Position numbers and translations under genes: made by a program
From: Chitinophagaceae bacterium
Lineage (GTDB): Bacteria > Bacteroidota > Bacteroidia > Chitinophagales > Chitinophagaceae
Direction: 5' to 3'
DNA: 64,000 nucleotides
NCBI GenBank assembly: GCA_009996675.1
Contig: JAACZQ010000001.1
Location: forward strand, 68,227-132,226
Notes under the pieces: generated by a model
Database searches by the model: none
What the model was told of the DNA's origin: nothing
The model's input: only the letters and a program-made list of their open reading frames with translations
In this document: positions 54,087 through 63,687 of the stretch, in pieces
How positions within the stretch are numbered: position 1 is the first letter of the stretch
How the letters are laid out: every line of letters starts with the position of its first letter

Positions 54087-54170
54087 TCGCTTTGGAAATT
54101 TGTGCACTTGAAAATGAGCTGAGCATCATTTTTAAATGTTCAAAGTAAAAATGATCAAATTAAAAGATAG

Positions 54171-54734
54171 ATGCAAAATCCACGTTTAGCCGGCAGATAT
54201 GCGAAGAGCCTGATTGACCTTGCCATTGAGCAGGGCCAGCTGGAAGCCGTGTATGCGGATATGAAATACCTGCAGCAGGTTTGCAAGGCCAGCAAGGATT
54301 TTACCAATCTGCTGAAAAGCCCTGTAATCAAGGCGGATCAGAAGAACAGTATTATTAAAGCTGTAACAGATGGTAAAGTAAGCAAACTTACTGCCGCTTT
54401 CAACGACCTGCTGGTTCGCAAAGGACGCGAAAGCGATCTGATGGAGATAGCAGCCGCTGTTGTTGAACAATACAATACCCTGAAAGGCATACACCGCGTA
54501 ACACTCACAACAGCTGTACCGGTAAGCGACGAGCTGAAAAAATCAATTGAAGACAAAGTGAAAACCGCCAATGATTTTGGTACCGTGGAACTGGAAACCA
54601 AAACAGATGAAAGCCTGATCGGCGGGTTTGTGCTGGAATTCAATAATAACTTGGTGGATGCAAGCATCCTCCGCGATCTGAAAGACATCAAAAAACAGTT
54701 TCTGCAGAACCTTTATATTCAGCAGATCCGATAA
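54171..54734 (+). CDS. atpH: ATP synthase F1 subunit delta
   Basis: GRYAKSLIDLAIEQGQLEAVYADM, FNNNLVDASILRDLKDIKKQF. Confidence 0.95.
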   Translation: MQNPRLAGRYAKSLIDLAIEQGQLEAVYADMKYLQQVCKASKDFTNLLKSPVIKADQKNSIIKAVTDGKVSKLTAAFNDLLVRKGRESDLMEIAAAVVEQYNTLKGIHRVTLTTAVPVSDELKKSIEDKVKTANDFGTVELETKTDESLIGGFVLEFNNNLVDASILRDLKDIKKQFLQNLYIQQIR

Positions 54735-54764
54735 TTAAACAACAATCATCAAATACAATACATC

Positions 54765-56342
54765 ATGGTGGACATTAAACCCGATGAGATATCAGCGATA
54801 CTGAGGCAGCAACTCAGCAACTTTAATGCTTCGGCTGACCTGGAAGAAGTAGGTACCGTATTGCAGGTGGGTGACGGTATTGCCCGCGTGTACGGTTTGA
54901 ATGGCGTACGCAGTGGTGAGCTGGTAGAGTTTGAAAACGGCGTTAAAGCAATTGCCCTGAACCTGGAAGAAGATAATGTGGGTGTGGTATTGATGGGTGA
55001 GAGCGGCGACATTAAAGAAGGTGCCAAAGTTAAAAGAACCGGTAAGATCGCTTCTATTAAAGTAGGTGACGGTCTGGTAGGTCGTGTGATCAATACCCTG
55101 GGTGATCCCATCGACGGTAAGGGTCCCATCACCGGCGATCTGTATGAAATGCCCCTGGAGCGTAAAGCCCCCGGTGTTATTTACCGTGAACCCGTTAAAG
55201 AACCACTGCAAACTGGTATCAAAGCCATCGATGCGATGATTCCCGTTGGCCGCGGGCAGCGTGAGCTGGTAATCGGTGACCGCCAGACTGGTAAAACTGC
55301 CATCTGCGTGGATACTATCATCAACCAGAAAGAATTTTACGATGCCGGCAAACCGGTATATTGTATCTATGTAGCCATTGGTCAGAAAGCATCTACCGTT
55401 GCCGGTGTGATGAAAACCCTGGCTGATAATGGAGCGATGGCTTACACTACCATCGTTTCCGCTTCTGCATCAGATCCCGCTCCCCAGCAGTTCTATGCTC
55501 CTTTCGCCGGTGCTGCCATCGGTGAATTCTTCCGCGATACCGGTCGCCCCGCACTGATTATCTATGATGATCTGTCTAAGCAGGCCGTAGCTTACCGCGA
55601 AGTATCCCTGCTGCTGAGAAGACCTCCCGGACGTGAAGCATATCCTGGTGACGTATTCTACCTGCACAGCCGTTTGCTGGAGCGTGCCGCTAAAGTAATC
55701 AGCAATGATGAAGTGGCTAAAAACATGAACGACCTGCCCGATTCCATCAAACACCTGGTGAAAGGTGGTGGTTCATTAACAGCCCTGCCCATCATTGAAA
55801 CACAGGCCGGTGACGTATCTGCCTATATCCCTACCAACGTAATCTCCATCACCGATGGTCAGATATTCCTGGAGAGTAACCTGTTTAACGCAGGTATCCG
55901 TCCGGCAATCAACGTAGGTATCTCTGTAAGCCGTGTGGGTGGTAACGCTCAGATTAAATCCATGAAAAAAGTATCTGGTACCCTGAAGCTCGACCAGGCA
56001 CTCTATCGCGAGATGGAAGCCTTCTCTAAATTCGGTGGTGATCTGGATGCGGCTACCAAACTGGTACTGGACAAAGGTGCCCGTAACGTGGAAATCCTGA
56101 AACAGCCTCAGTATACGCCCTTCTCCGTTGAAAAGCAGGTAGCGATCATTTACCTGGGTACCCAGGGCCTGCTGCGTGAAGTAGCTGTGAAGAAAGTGAA
56201 GGAATTCGAATCTCACTTCCTTACCGAAATGGAAAACAAACTGCCCGATGTACTGGCCGAATTCAAAAAGGGTAACCTGCCTGAAGATGGCATTAACAAA
56301 ATGGTGGAACTGGCGAAAAGCCTGACTGCTATGTACAAATAA
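54765..56342 (+). CDS. atpA: F0F1 ATP synthase subunit alpha
   Basis: [65 protein letters not shown]. Confidence 0.98.
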   Translation: MVDIKPDEISAILRQQLSNFNASADLEEVGTVLQVGDGIARVYGLNGVRSGELVEFENGVKAIALNLEEDNVGVVLMGESGDIKEGAKVKRTGKIASIKVGDGLVGRVINTLGDPIDGKGPITGDLYEMPLERKAPGVIYREPVKEPLQTGIKAIDAMIPVGRGQRELVIGDRQTGKTAICVDTIINQKEFYDAGKPVYCIYVAIGQKASTVAGVMKTLADNGAMAYTTIVSASASDPAPQQFYAPFAGAAIGEFFRDTGRPALIIYDDLSKQAVAYREVSLLLRRPPGREAYPGDVFYLHSRLLERAAKVISNDEVAKNMNDLPDSIKHLVKGGGSLTALPIIETQAGDVSAYIPTNVISITDGQIFLESNLFNAGIRPAINVGISVSRVGGNAQIKSMKKVSGTLKLDQALYREMEAFSKFGGDLDAATKLVLDKGARNVEILKQPQYTPFSVEKQVAIIYLGTQGLLREVAVKKVKEFESHFLTEMENKLPDVLAEFKKGNLPEDGINKMVELAKSLTAMYK

Positions 56343-56361
56343 GCATGTTGATACCTGATAG

Positions 56362-56389
56362 AAAAAACCCTCCGTTCGGAGGGTTTTTT
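56362..56389. terminator. Bidirectional terminator between atpA and amylosucrase
   Basis: AAAAAACCCTCCG-TT-CGGAGGGTTTTTT between convergent genes. Confidence 0.9.
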
Positions 56390-58347
56390 TATTGGGGGGT
56401 AAGAAGCGTATTGTCCATCACTTCCAGCAAACAAAAACCATACGGCGGTATCAGCAAATATTCATAGTCGGCGCCAACCATATACTTTTTGCCTTCCCAG
56501 TGATCATAGAGTTTTACCGGTATTGTTTCCTGCTCTTTAAATGCATACCAGGTGAGGTACGAAGTTTTATTGCCGTAGTTAAACAGGCAGTAAAGAGGGC
56601 GGTCACCATGCCTGATAAAACCAGCAACATGAATATTATGGGGACGCAGCCAGCTGATATTTCCCTTATCGGCAAACTGTGGGAACTGCTTGCGCAAACG
56701 GATCAATTTTTGTGTGGCTTGAAATACCAACGCTTCCGTACGCAGTGCCTCATGCCTTCTTTCATTTTTAGACCAGTTGATCAGCGGCCGGTGCATCCAG
56801 CGGTTATCATAACTTTTACCCGGATCTGTCAGATAGCTGTAGTCATTGGTATAACCCAGCTCATCTCCATAAAACAACATGGGTAAACCACCAATGAAAA
56901 AACTCTGCGCCTGCATGAGTAATATCTTCCGGATAGCCAGATTAATTTCATCGCTGGTAACAGCTTTTTCCAATCCGCATAAACTGGCTAAGGAACCACT
57001 GATGCGGGCGTCCTGTGTTTTGGGGTTTACAGAAAACAAAGCGCCACTGGCTACGGAACCCTCGGCTTCACCCGAATAATATTGTTTGAGAAATTTCCGG
57101 TGTTCATAAGGATCAAAACCCGCAGCTGCAATCATACTGTCGTCGTAACCCAATCCAATATCATCATGACATCTGGTATAAGTAATCCAGGAACAACCTG
57201 GTGGTTTCTGCAGCAATTGTGGTTGTGCGGCCAGCATAACACGGGTATCACCGGTTGCCAGTGCATCCCATTGTAAAGCCATTTGTGTGGCGTGGTAAGC
57301 AAAATCACATTCCTGACCAATGCGGTTACCAGTTCCAAAATATTTCATGATTTCTGAAGGCGCCACAATCGCTTCACCCAATAATGCCATGCCGGGTGCA
57401 GCTACTGCAACACATTGTTTGATCAACTGGAGTATCTGGTGGGCCTGGGGCAGGTTCTGACAAGTGGTGCCGGCGACTTTCCAGATGAAAGCCGGAGCAT
57501 CAATGCGTAATATGTCAACACCCAGGTTCGCATAAAACAGGATATTATCCAGCATGTCAATCAATACAGCAGGATTGGTATAATTCAAATCCCATTGATA
57601 CTGGTGAAAAACGGTCATTATCCATTTTTTAGCCTGATCATTCCAGGTAAAATTGCCAGGCGCAGTTTCGGGAAAAATTTCAGGCATAGCGGCATCAAAG
57701 CTGTCCGGAATACTCCGATCGGGGTACATATAGAAATATTCCTGGTACACGGGATCACCCTTTCTTGCTTTCTGCGCCCATATATGTTGTTGCGAAGTAT
57801 GGTTTAATACAATATCCAGCATCAGATACATGCCTGCTTCCTGCATTTGCTGTTGCAATTGTTGCAGGTCAATCAGGCTTCCGAAACGGGAAGCTACTTT
57901 CCTGAAATCAGACACGGCATAGCCGCCATCACTTTCTCCCTCCGGGCTTTCAAAAACGGGCATGAGGTGTAATAGATTAATGCCAAGCTCTTTGCAATAA
58001 TCCAGTTTTTCCTGCATGCCTTGTAAGGAACCAGCAAACCGGTCTACATATAAACTCATCCCTGCCAGTTCATTACTCAAAAACCAATGACCAGCAGCTG
58101 CTTTTGTTTCATCCCGCTGGCGTAAAGTTTGGCTTCTTCGCTTATGGTTATCGATTAATGTAAGTAATAGTTTTTCAAACAAAGCATCTGCCATCAGGTG
58201 ATTGCTGTATAAACCTGTATAGAGTTCATGAATGGCGGCAGCATTGGCGGATAGTCTGGTATAAAACAACAGATCGGATCCTTCGTAACCTATCTGTTGT
58301 TTCTGACAAAGTTTGCGTAATCTTTCGTGTAATGAATATTGATACAT
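56389..58347 (-). CDS. Amylosucrase-like GH13 enzyme
   Basis: DIVLNHTS, GVDILRIDAPAF, YTRCHDDIGLG, NPKTQDARISGSLASLCGLE as in the GH13_4 group. Confidence 0.87.
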   Translation of the reverse strand: MYQYSLHERLRKLCQKQQIGYEGSDLLFYTRLSANAAAIHELYTGLYSNHLMADALFEKLLLTLIDNHKRRSQTLRQRDETKAAAGHWFLSNELAGMSLYVDRFAGSLQGMQEKLDYCKELGINLLHLMPVFESPEGESDGGYAVSDFRKVASRFGSLIDLQQLQQQMQEAGMYLMLDIVLNHTSQQHIWAQKARKGDPVYQEYFYMYPDRSIPDSFDAAMPEIFPETAPGNFTWNDQAKKWIMTVFHQYQWDLNYTNPAVLIDMLDNILFYANLGVDILRIDAPAFIWKVAGTTCQNLPQAHQILQLIKQCVAVAAPGMALLGEAIVAPSEIMKYFGTGNRIGQECDFAYHATQMALQWDALATGDTRVMLAAQPQLLQKPPGCSWITYTRCHDDIGLGYDDSMIAAAGFDPYEHRKFLKQYYSGEAEGSVASGALFSVNPKTQDARISGSLASLCGLEKAVTSDEINLAIRKILLMQAQSFFIGGLPMLFYGDELGYTNDYSYLTDPGKSYDNRWMHRPLINWSKNERRHEALRTEALVFQATQKLIRLRKQFPQFADKGNISWLRPHNIHVAGFIRHGDRPLYCLFNYGNKTSYLTWYAFKEQETIPVKLYDHWEGKKYMVGADYEYLLIPPYGFCLLEVMDNTLLTPQ

Positions 58348-58380
58348 GATCCAATAAATGATTGTTTGACCAGTAGCGGC

Positions 58381-59331
58381 TTATTCAAAAATCTGGTTAC
58401 TCAGGTGTTTAAAAGCTTCCATCGCACCCATGTATTCGCATGTTCTTGCCCCGGCTTTATTGGCGTTCAGAATAATCTGCTGCCAGGATTCTGCCGGTAA
58501 TACCTGTATTTCCCCGGGTGTTAAATGCCTCAGCTGATACAATACGGCACCCACAAACGCATCACCAGCACCGGTGGTATCTACTGCCTGTATGGTAATG
58601 CTGGGAATGAGATATGTTTGCTGATCTAATCCCAACAATGTTCCTTGTTTACCCAGGGTAATACAAAAAACAGCATTCGTTTTCTCCAATAAAATATCCG
58701 TTGCTGCTGCTACATCATGTGCGCCGGTAATCAGTATGGCTTCTTCATCACTTAATTTAAAAAAATGACAGGACTGCAGGAAATTCCAGGATTGATCAAT
58801 AAAAGTTTGGGTATTGTTGGGGAAAAGTAAGTGCCGGTAATTCGGATCGAAACTGATAAAGAGTTGCTGTTGCAGTGCTTTCTGCAGCATGGCCTGGTAA
58901 GCTGCCTGCAAAGGTCCGGGCAGAAAACCAGTTGCCGACCCGAAATGCATGATGTTTACACCATCCAGGGGTACACTGTCTACTTCATCGCGATTCAATT
59001 GCCCATCGGCTCCACGGTTAAACACAAAATCGCGTTCACCGTCTTCCATCAGCGATACAAATGCAAAAGTGGTAAAGTGTTGGTGGTCCAGGAATACCCA
59101 CCGGGTATTAACCCCAAACGTATGCATAACATCAATCAATTGCTTACCAAAGGGATCATTGCCAACTTTGGCAACCATTTCAACTTCACCGCCCAATGCA
59201 GCTATTGCCGCTGCAACATTGGTGGGTGCACCACCGGGCTTTTTCAGGAAATACTGACCTTCCGATAGGGTTTTACCTTTATCGGTACAGATCATATCAA
59301 TCAGTGCTTCTCCAATACAGAGGGTTTTCAT
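58381..59331 (-). CDS. PfkB-family carbohydrate kinase (fructokinase-like)
   Basis: GGAPTNVAAAIAALGG, VDTTGAGDAFVGAVLYQL. Confidence 0.92.
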   Translation of the reverse strand: MKTLCIGEALIDMICTDKGKTLSEGQYFLKKPGGAPTNVAAAIAALGGEVEMVAKVGNDPFGKQLIDVMHTFGVNTRWVFLDHQHFTTFAFVSLMEDGERDFVFNRGADGQLNRDEVDSVPLDGVNIMHFGSATGFLPGPLQAAYQAMLQKALQQQLFISFDPNYRHLLFPNNTQTFIDQSWNFLQSCHFFKLSDEEAILITGAHDVAAATDILLEKTNAVFCITLGKQGTLLGLDQQTYLIPSITIQAVDTTGAGDAFVGAVLYQLRHLTPGEIQVLPAESWQQIILNANKAGARTCEYMGAMEAFKHLSNQIFE

Positions 59332-59349
59332 GGTGTTGTTTTTTTAGCC

Positions 59350-59421
59350 AGTAGTGAGTAGTCAGTAGTGAGTATGTTGTTACCTATGGCAATACATTTT
59401 ACTTACTGCTCACTACTCAGT
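59350..59421. repeat. Oppositely oriented heptad arrays at the 3' end of the MFS gene
   Basis: AGTAGTG AGTAGTC AGTAGTG AGTATGT versus ACTTACT GCTCACT ACTCAGT. Confidence 0.75.
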
Positions 59422-60752
59422 TCTTCCTCGGTCAGCACCACTTTCATACGCATAGTGGCTATTGCTGCCAGTAATAAAAGTACCGCAGCAAAAAGAATCG
59501 CCCGTGAAGGATCATCTCCCAGCAAATGTTTATAGATGTATCCGAATGAAAGGGTTTGTAGAATCATGGGCACAACAATCATCATATTAATGATCCCCAT
59601 GTATACCCCGTATTTTTCTTTGGGGATACTACCTACGACCATAATATAAGGCACCCCCATCATGCTGGCCCATGCAATACCAAAACCAATCATAGGCAGG
59701 AATAGCCAATAACGATCCTGTATCTGCGGCAGAATGAAAAGTGAAATGGATGCCAGTAATAAACAAACCACATGTACCCGTTTGGCGGTAAATTTCCTGG
59801 CCATACTTACCAATATAAAAGCAGAAAGAAACGTAACGATATTATAAAACCCGTTTACCAAACCAGTCCAGCCAACTGCTTCTTCGTATAATTTCGGATT
59901 GGCTTCAGCAGTAGTGCCCCAAACCGATTTGGCGATGCTATGTGAAATAAACTGCCAGTAACAAAACATGGCATACCATTGAAACAGGTACACCAGTGCC
60001 AATTGCCATAGTGTTTTAGGCATACCGGAGATGGCGGTTATTATTTCCCGGAATGGGGTTAAAATACCCCGGTGCTCTGCGCGTAAATGAGCCAGTTCTT
60101 CGGGCGTGGGTGGTATTTCTGGCGTTTTGTAAACAGACCAGGCAACCGATACAATGGAACATAGGGCGCCAACGAAAAATGAACCATAGACCCAATAAGG
60201 AATACCAGGCTGTCCATCATCGGTTACAGATTCACCGGTAATGATTTTTTGGAAAAAGAATAAAGAAAGGTTCGCGAGGGTAATACCCAGGCCGGTAAAA
60301 AAACTCTGCGTAAGAAACCCCATGGCACGCTGACTGGCGGGAAGTTTGTCGGCAATAAAAGCCCGGTAAGGTTCCATGGCCGTATTGTTGGCTGCATCAA
60401 GAATCCATAATAAACCAACAGCCATCCAGAGTGCTCTGCTGAAAGGGAAAGCAAAAAGACAAAGACTGCAAAAAATGGCCCCGATCAGAAAATATGGTTT
60501 TCTCCGGCCCCAGCGGGGATGCCAGGTTTTATCACTCAAAGCACCGATAATGGGTTGAATTAATAAGCCGGTCATGGGACCGGCGAGATTCAGCAGGGGC
60601 AGGTCTTCCGGTTTGGCATGTAAGAAACTGTATAACGGATTAACAGCGGTTTGCTGCAAACCAAAACTGTACTGGATGCCAAAGAACCCGACATTCATAT
60701 TAATGATCTGCCAGAAACTCAGGCGTGGTTTACTCAATTGCATGGCAAGCAT
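59403..60752 (-). CDS. MFS sugar transporter (SLC45-like sucrose/maltose type)
   Basis: GPMTGLLIQPIIGALSDKTWHPRWGRRKPYFLIGA. Confidence 0.9.
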   Translation of the reverse strand: MLAMQLSKPRLSFWQIINMNVGFFGIQYSFGLQQTAVNPLYSFLHAKPEDLPLLNLAGPMTGLLIQPIIGALSDKTWHPRWGRRKPYFLIGAIFCSLCLFAFPFSRALWMAVGLLWILDAANNTAMEPYRAFIADKLPASQRAMGFLTQSFFTGLGITLANLSLFFFQKIITGESVTDDGQPGIPYWVYGSFFVGALCSIVSVAWSVYKTPEIPPTPEELAHLRAEHRGILTPFREIITAISGMPKTLWQLALVYLFQWYAMFCYWQFISHSIAKSVWGTTAEANPKLYEEAVGWTGLVNGFYNIVTFLSAFILVSMARKFTAKRVHVVCLLLASISLFILPQIQDRYWLFLPMIGFGIAWASMMGVPYIMVVGSIPKEKYGVYMGIINMMIVVPMILQTLSFGYIYKHLLGDDPSRAILFAAVLLLLAAIATMRMKVVLTEEELSSEQ

Positions 60753-60906
60753 TTGTTGATCAGGAAATCAGCCAATCTCCTTCTAATATAATTCTCTTTT
60801 ACCTTGTTCCTGGTATTTGTGCCGCGAAAAACCGGCAGAAAACGTTTGCAGTGGGAAAATACTAACACAATAGTGCTTTGCCCAGGTGTAACAGCGGAGG
60901 GTTGAT

Positions 60907-61048
60907 GTCAGATCTCAGATATCAGATCTTTGATTTTTTGATCTTTTGATTTCTTGATTGAATGAAGTGAGTAGTCAGTAAGCATACCTAACACCTAATA
61001 CCCAATACGCCAACACGCTAACGGCCACCTCCAGGTCAGATCTCAGAT
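60907..61048. repeat. Heptad/octad repeat island, left arm of long inverted repeat
   Basis: GTCAGAT CTCAGAT ATCAGAT CTTTGAT TTTTTGAT CTTTTGAT TTCTTGAT; 60988-61048 inverted match to 62018-62079. Confidence 0.85.
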
Positions 61049-61209
61049 ATTAGATATTAGGAATGGTGTACGGCGTTGGGTTACTGATGATCCTGATGCT
61101 GTATACCATTCTTCGTTTTCAGCGGAATTTCAATCATGCTGATTATTAAACACTTATGCGATGAGGCGGTTTTATCCTTTTTATAAGGATTGATAATGAT
61201 TCCTATATG

Positions 61210-61308
61210 GTATGTATATGGATACCCAAGGTATACCCTTTAGATACCCAAGGTATACCCAATCGTATATATTTAGATACCCAATCGTATGTATTTAGAT
61301 GCCCTTGG
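61210..61308. repeat. Phased 11-bp tandem array (9 units)
   Basis: GTATGTATATG GATACCCAAGG TATACCCTTTA GATACCCAAGG TATACCCAATC GTATATATTTA GATACCCAATC GTATGTATTTA GATGCCCTTGG, no indels. Confidence 0.85.
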
Positions 61309-61433
61309 ATATGTTCAGGTCAGGGGTGCTGGCTGGGAGCCCCTTGCAAAGCCGGTAATATTCAGTAAATTGTATTGGAGCATCCGGATAATCCGGTTGT
61401 TTATACCTCAATAACCCTCCTTAAACCCACACC

Positions 61434-61856
61434 ATGAAAAACAGGCTATTCCTCTTGCTTTGTATGGCTTTACTGGTGCTGATCAGTTGCCAGACCCAAC
61501 AAAAACAGACTCCGTTGCCGGAAGCCGGCTTGTATAAGATTTCAATTTTGTATCCGGGTGGGGCAGGAAAAACCTTTGATATGGACTATTACCGGCAGCA
61601 ACACATGCCCATGGTTGCCGGCTTCCTGGGTAAAAATCTGCAATTGTATGAGATAGATAAAGGCGTGTCGGGCAGAACACCTAAGGATAGTGTACCTTTT
61701 GTTGCCGTCGGTTATTTTTATTGTAAAAATATGGAGGAGTACCATAAAGCCATCGCCCTTCATATTGATACCATTATGGCTGATATCAGGAAATATACCA
61801 ACATTCAACCTGTTATTCAGGTTAGTCAGATTGAAGTGATGCGGAAGGGGGAGTAG
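61434..61856 (+). CDS. EthD-family lipoprotein
   Basis: Lipobox LLVLISCQ; KISILYPGGAGKTFDMDYYRQQHMPMV. Confidence 0.82.
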   Translation: MKNRLFLLLCMALLVLISCQTQQKQTPLPEAGLYKISILYPGGAGKTFDMDYYRQQHMPMVAGFLGKNLQLYEIDKGVSGRTPKDSVPFVAVGYFYCKNMEEYHKAIALHIDTIMADIRKYTNIQPVIQVSQIEVMRKGE

Positions 61857-61951
61857 TGAGTGAGGAGTGAAAGGTGAAACGGAATTGGGGGCTCTGTGGT
61901 GAAAAATCGTAAGTGGTGAGTTGGATATCTCTTCCAACCTCCAACTTCCAA
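61852..61951. repeat. Heptad repeats abutting EthD stop codon
   Basis: AGTAGTG AGTGAGG AGTGAAA GGTGAAA (61852-61879) and CTTCCAA CCTCCAA CTTCCAA (61931-61951). Confidence 0.75.
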
Positions 61952-61990
61952 ACGAAATAACGATTCCTATATTTAAGAAATCAAAAACTC

Positions 61991-62213
61991 AGGAAATCAA
62001 GAAATCAAAGATCTGACATCTGCGATCTGACCTGGAGGTGGCTGTTAGCGCATTGGCGTGTTGGCGCATTGGGTGTTAGGGAGCCGTTAGCTATTGGCTT
62101 TTGGCCGTTGGCTAATTCCCCGTAAATCAAGAAATCAAAGATCAAGAAATCAAAGATCTGATATCTGACATCTGCGATCTGACCTAAAATCAAAAGATCA
62201 AAAAATCAAAGAT
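61991..62213. repeat. Heptad/octad repeat island, right arm of long inverted repeat
   Basis: Includes ATCTGCGATCTGACCTGGAGGTGGCTGTTAGCG...GGGTGTTAG and GCCGTTA GCTATTG GCTTTTG GCCGTTG GCTAATT. Confidence 0.85.
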
Positions 62214-62227
62214 CACCCATCTCCACC

Positions 62228-62235
62228 TACCTTTG
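62228..62235 (+). promoter_or_regulatory. -7 element (TACCTTTG)
   Basis: TAnnTTTG 5 nt upstream of ATG 62240. Confidence 0.5.
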
Positions 62236-62239
62236 CCGG

Positions 62240-62713
62240 ATGCAGCACAGTTTTGCTTACGATAAGAAAAAAACCATACAGGCCCTGCGCTATCATTTTG
62301 TACAGCGGCCCGAAATCCGTATCCTGCTGGTACTGGTGAATGTTTTTGCCATTGTGGCGGCGGTATTGTTTTATACCAAAAAAATTCGCCCCGAACCTTT
62401 TTTGCTGGGATCGCTGATCTGGCTGATCCTGATGGCCAGTTTCTGGTATTTTCTGCCCAATAATATATACAAGAAGGCCCAAACTTTTCGCGACAGCTTT
62501 ATTATCGACTTTTCTGACCAGCATATTCGTTTGGAAACTGAGCGGGGGCATACCAACTGGGACTGGAACCGGTTCAGTAAATACTTTGAGAGTCCGCATT
62601 TTTTTCACCTCTATTTCGACAGCCGGTCTTTTTTCCTGGTGCCCAAGGATGGCATGGGTGATGAGTTCCGTCATGACCTGCGGGGATTGTTGCGGAGGAA
62701 AATTGGGGGGTGA
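62240..62713 (+). CDS. YcxB-like membrane protein
   Basis: Two TMs then DSFIIDFSDQHIRLETERGHTNWDWNRFSKYFES...FFLVPKDGM. Confidence 0.78.
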   Translation: MQHSFAYDKKKTIQALRYHFVQRPEIRILLVLVNVFAIVAAVLFYTKKIRPEPFLLGSLIWLILMASFWYFLPNNIYKKAQTFRDSFIIDFSDQHIRLETERGHTNWDWNRFSKYFESPHFFHLYFDSRSFFLVPKDGMGDEFRHDLRGLLRRKIGG

Positions 62714-62719
62714 GGGGGA

Positions 62720-62814
62720 GGTTGGATGTTTGAGGTTGGAGGTTGGAGGTTGGAGGTTGGAAGTTGGAAGTTAGTTCTTACTCACTACTGACCACTCACT
62801 ACTCACTATTCACG
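62720..62814. repeat. Heptad repeats: 8 x GGTTGGA-type followed by 5 x ACTCACT-type
   Basis: GGTTGGA TGTTTGA GGTTGGA x4 AGTTGGA AGTTAGT; ACTCACT ACTGACC ACTCACT ACTCACT ATTCACG. Confidence 0.9.
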
Positions 62815-62815
62815 C

Positions 62816-63244
62816 TTACAATGTCTTCTCCATCACATAGTGGGGTATGGTAACTTCTTCAAATTCATCGCTGCAGACTTTATAACCTGCTTTTTCATAA
62901 AAACCGAGTGCGCTTTTGCGGGCGTGCATGGTGAGGCGGCGAAAACCGCGGTCGCGGGCAATATTTTCAGCAAAAGTCATCAGTACCCGGCCGATTCCTT
63001 TGCCCTGCAGGCCGGAAAAAACCGCCATCTGGCGTAAACGGACGGTTTTGGGGTCTTCCTGGGTGAGCATACAGCAGCCTTCCAGCCGATCATCGTCGAA
63101 ACAGCCCAGCAGGATATCGTCTTTTTCCTGGTCCAATTCTTCCAGGGTAAAGAACAATCCCAGGGGTTTACGCAGTATCTGGTAGCGTAAATCCACCATT
63201 TGTTTGTATTCGGGGGAGCCGTGATCAATTATTTTGAGTGCCAT
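62816..63244 (-). CDS. GNAT family N-acetyltransferase
   Basis: RLRQMAVFSGLQGKGIGRVLMTFAENIARDRGFRRLTMHARKSALGFYEKAGY. Confidence 0.94.
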   Translation of the reverse strand: MALKIIDHGSPEYKQMVDLRYQILRKPLGLFFTLEELDQEKDDILLGCFDDDRLEGCCMLTQEDPKTVRLRQMAVFSGLQGKGIGRVLMTFAENIARDRGFRRLTMHARKSALGFYEKAGYKVCSDEFEEVTIPHYVMEKTL

Positions 63245-63382
63245 AGGCTGATGCTAAGAAATACAAGATAATCATCATTTTGGTAAAAAAGGGCATAAAA
63301 CCGGTCCGGAATGGCGAAAACGGGGGGCGGGGAGCTGTGGAAACAAATATGGCTGAATTCATTGCTTATTTGCCAAAAAGTA

Positions 63383-63390
63383 TATTTTTG
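63383..63390 (+). promoter_or_regulatory. -7 element (TATTTTTG) for acpP
   Basis: TAnnTTTG upstream of acpP ATG 63415. Confidence 0.55.
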
Positions 63391-63414
63391 CGCCTGTAAC
63401 AAAAACTTTTTACA

Positions 63415-63651
63415 ATGTCAGACATCGCAACAAGAGTAAAGAAAATCATAGTTGACAAGTTAGGTGTTGATGAGGCCGAAGTAACCAATGAGGCTTCTTT
63501 CACCAACGACCTCGGTGCCGATTCACTGGATACCGTGGAGTTGATTATGGAGTTCGAGAAAGAGTTCAACATCTCTATTCCCGATGAGCAGGCCGAAACC
63601 ATCACTACGGTGGGTCAGGCGGTAGCTTACCTGGAAGAGCATGCCAAGTAA
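63415..63651 (+). CDS. acpP: Acyl carrier protein
   Basis: [33 protein letters not shown]. Confidence 0.98.
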   Translation: MSDIATRVKKIIVDKLGVDEAEVTNEASFTNDLGADSLDTVELIMEFEKEFNISIPDEQAETITTVGQAVAYLEEHAK

Positions 63652-63687
63652 GACAATAATTACATTAAGGAATATCTTTTTTTGTTC

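Noticed and set aside
54125-54155. ATCATTTTTA/TAAAAATGAT hairpin between atpF and atpH as a terminator
   Set aside because: Perfect 10-bp stem but nearly all A/T and no T tract; too weak to call, only noted.
61210-61308. CRISPR-like array
   Set aside because: Units are contiguous 11-mers with no spacers and no cas genes nearby; reported as a tandem array instead.
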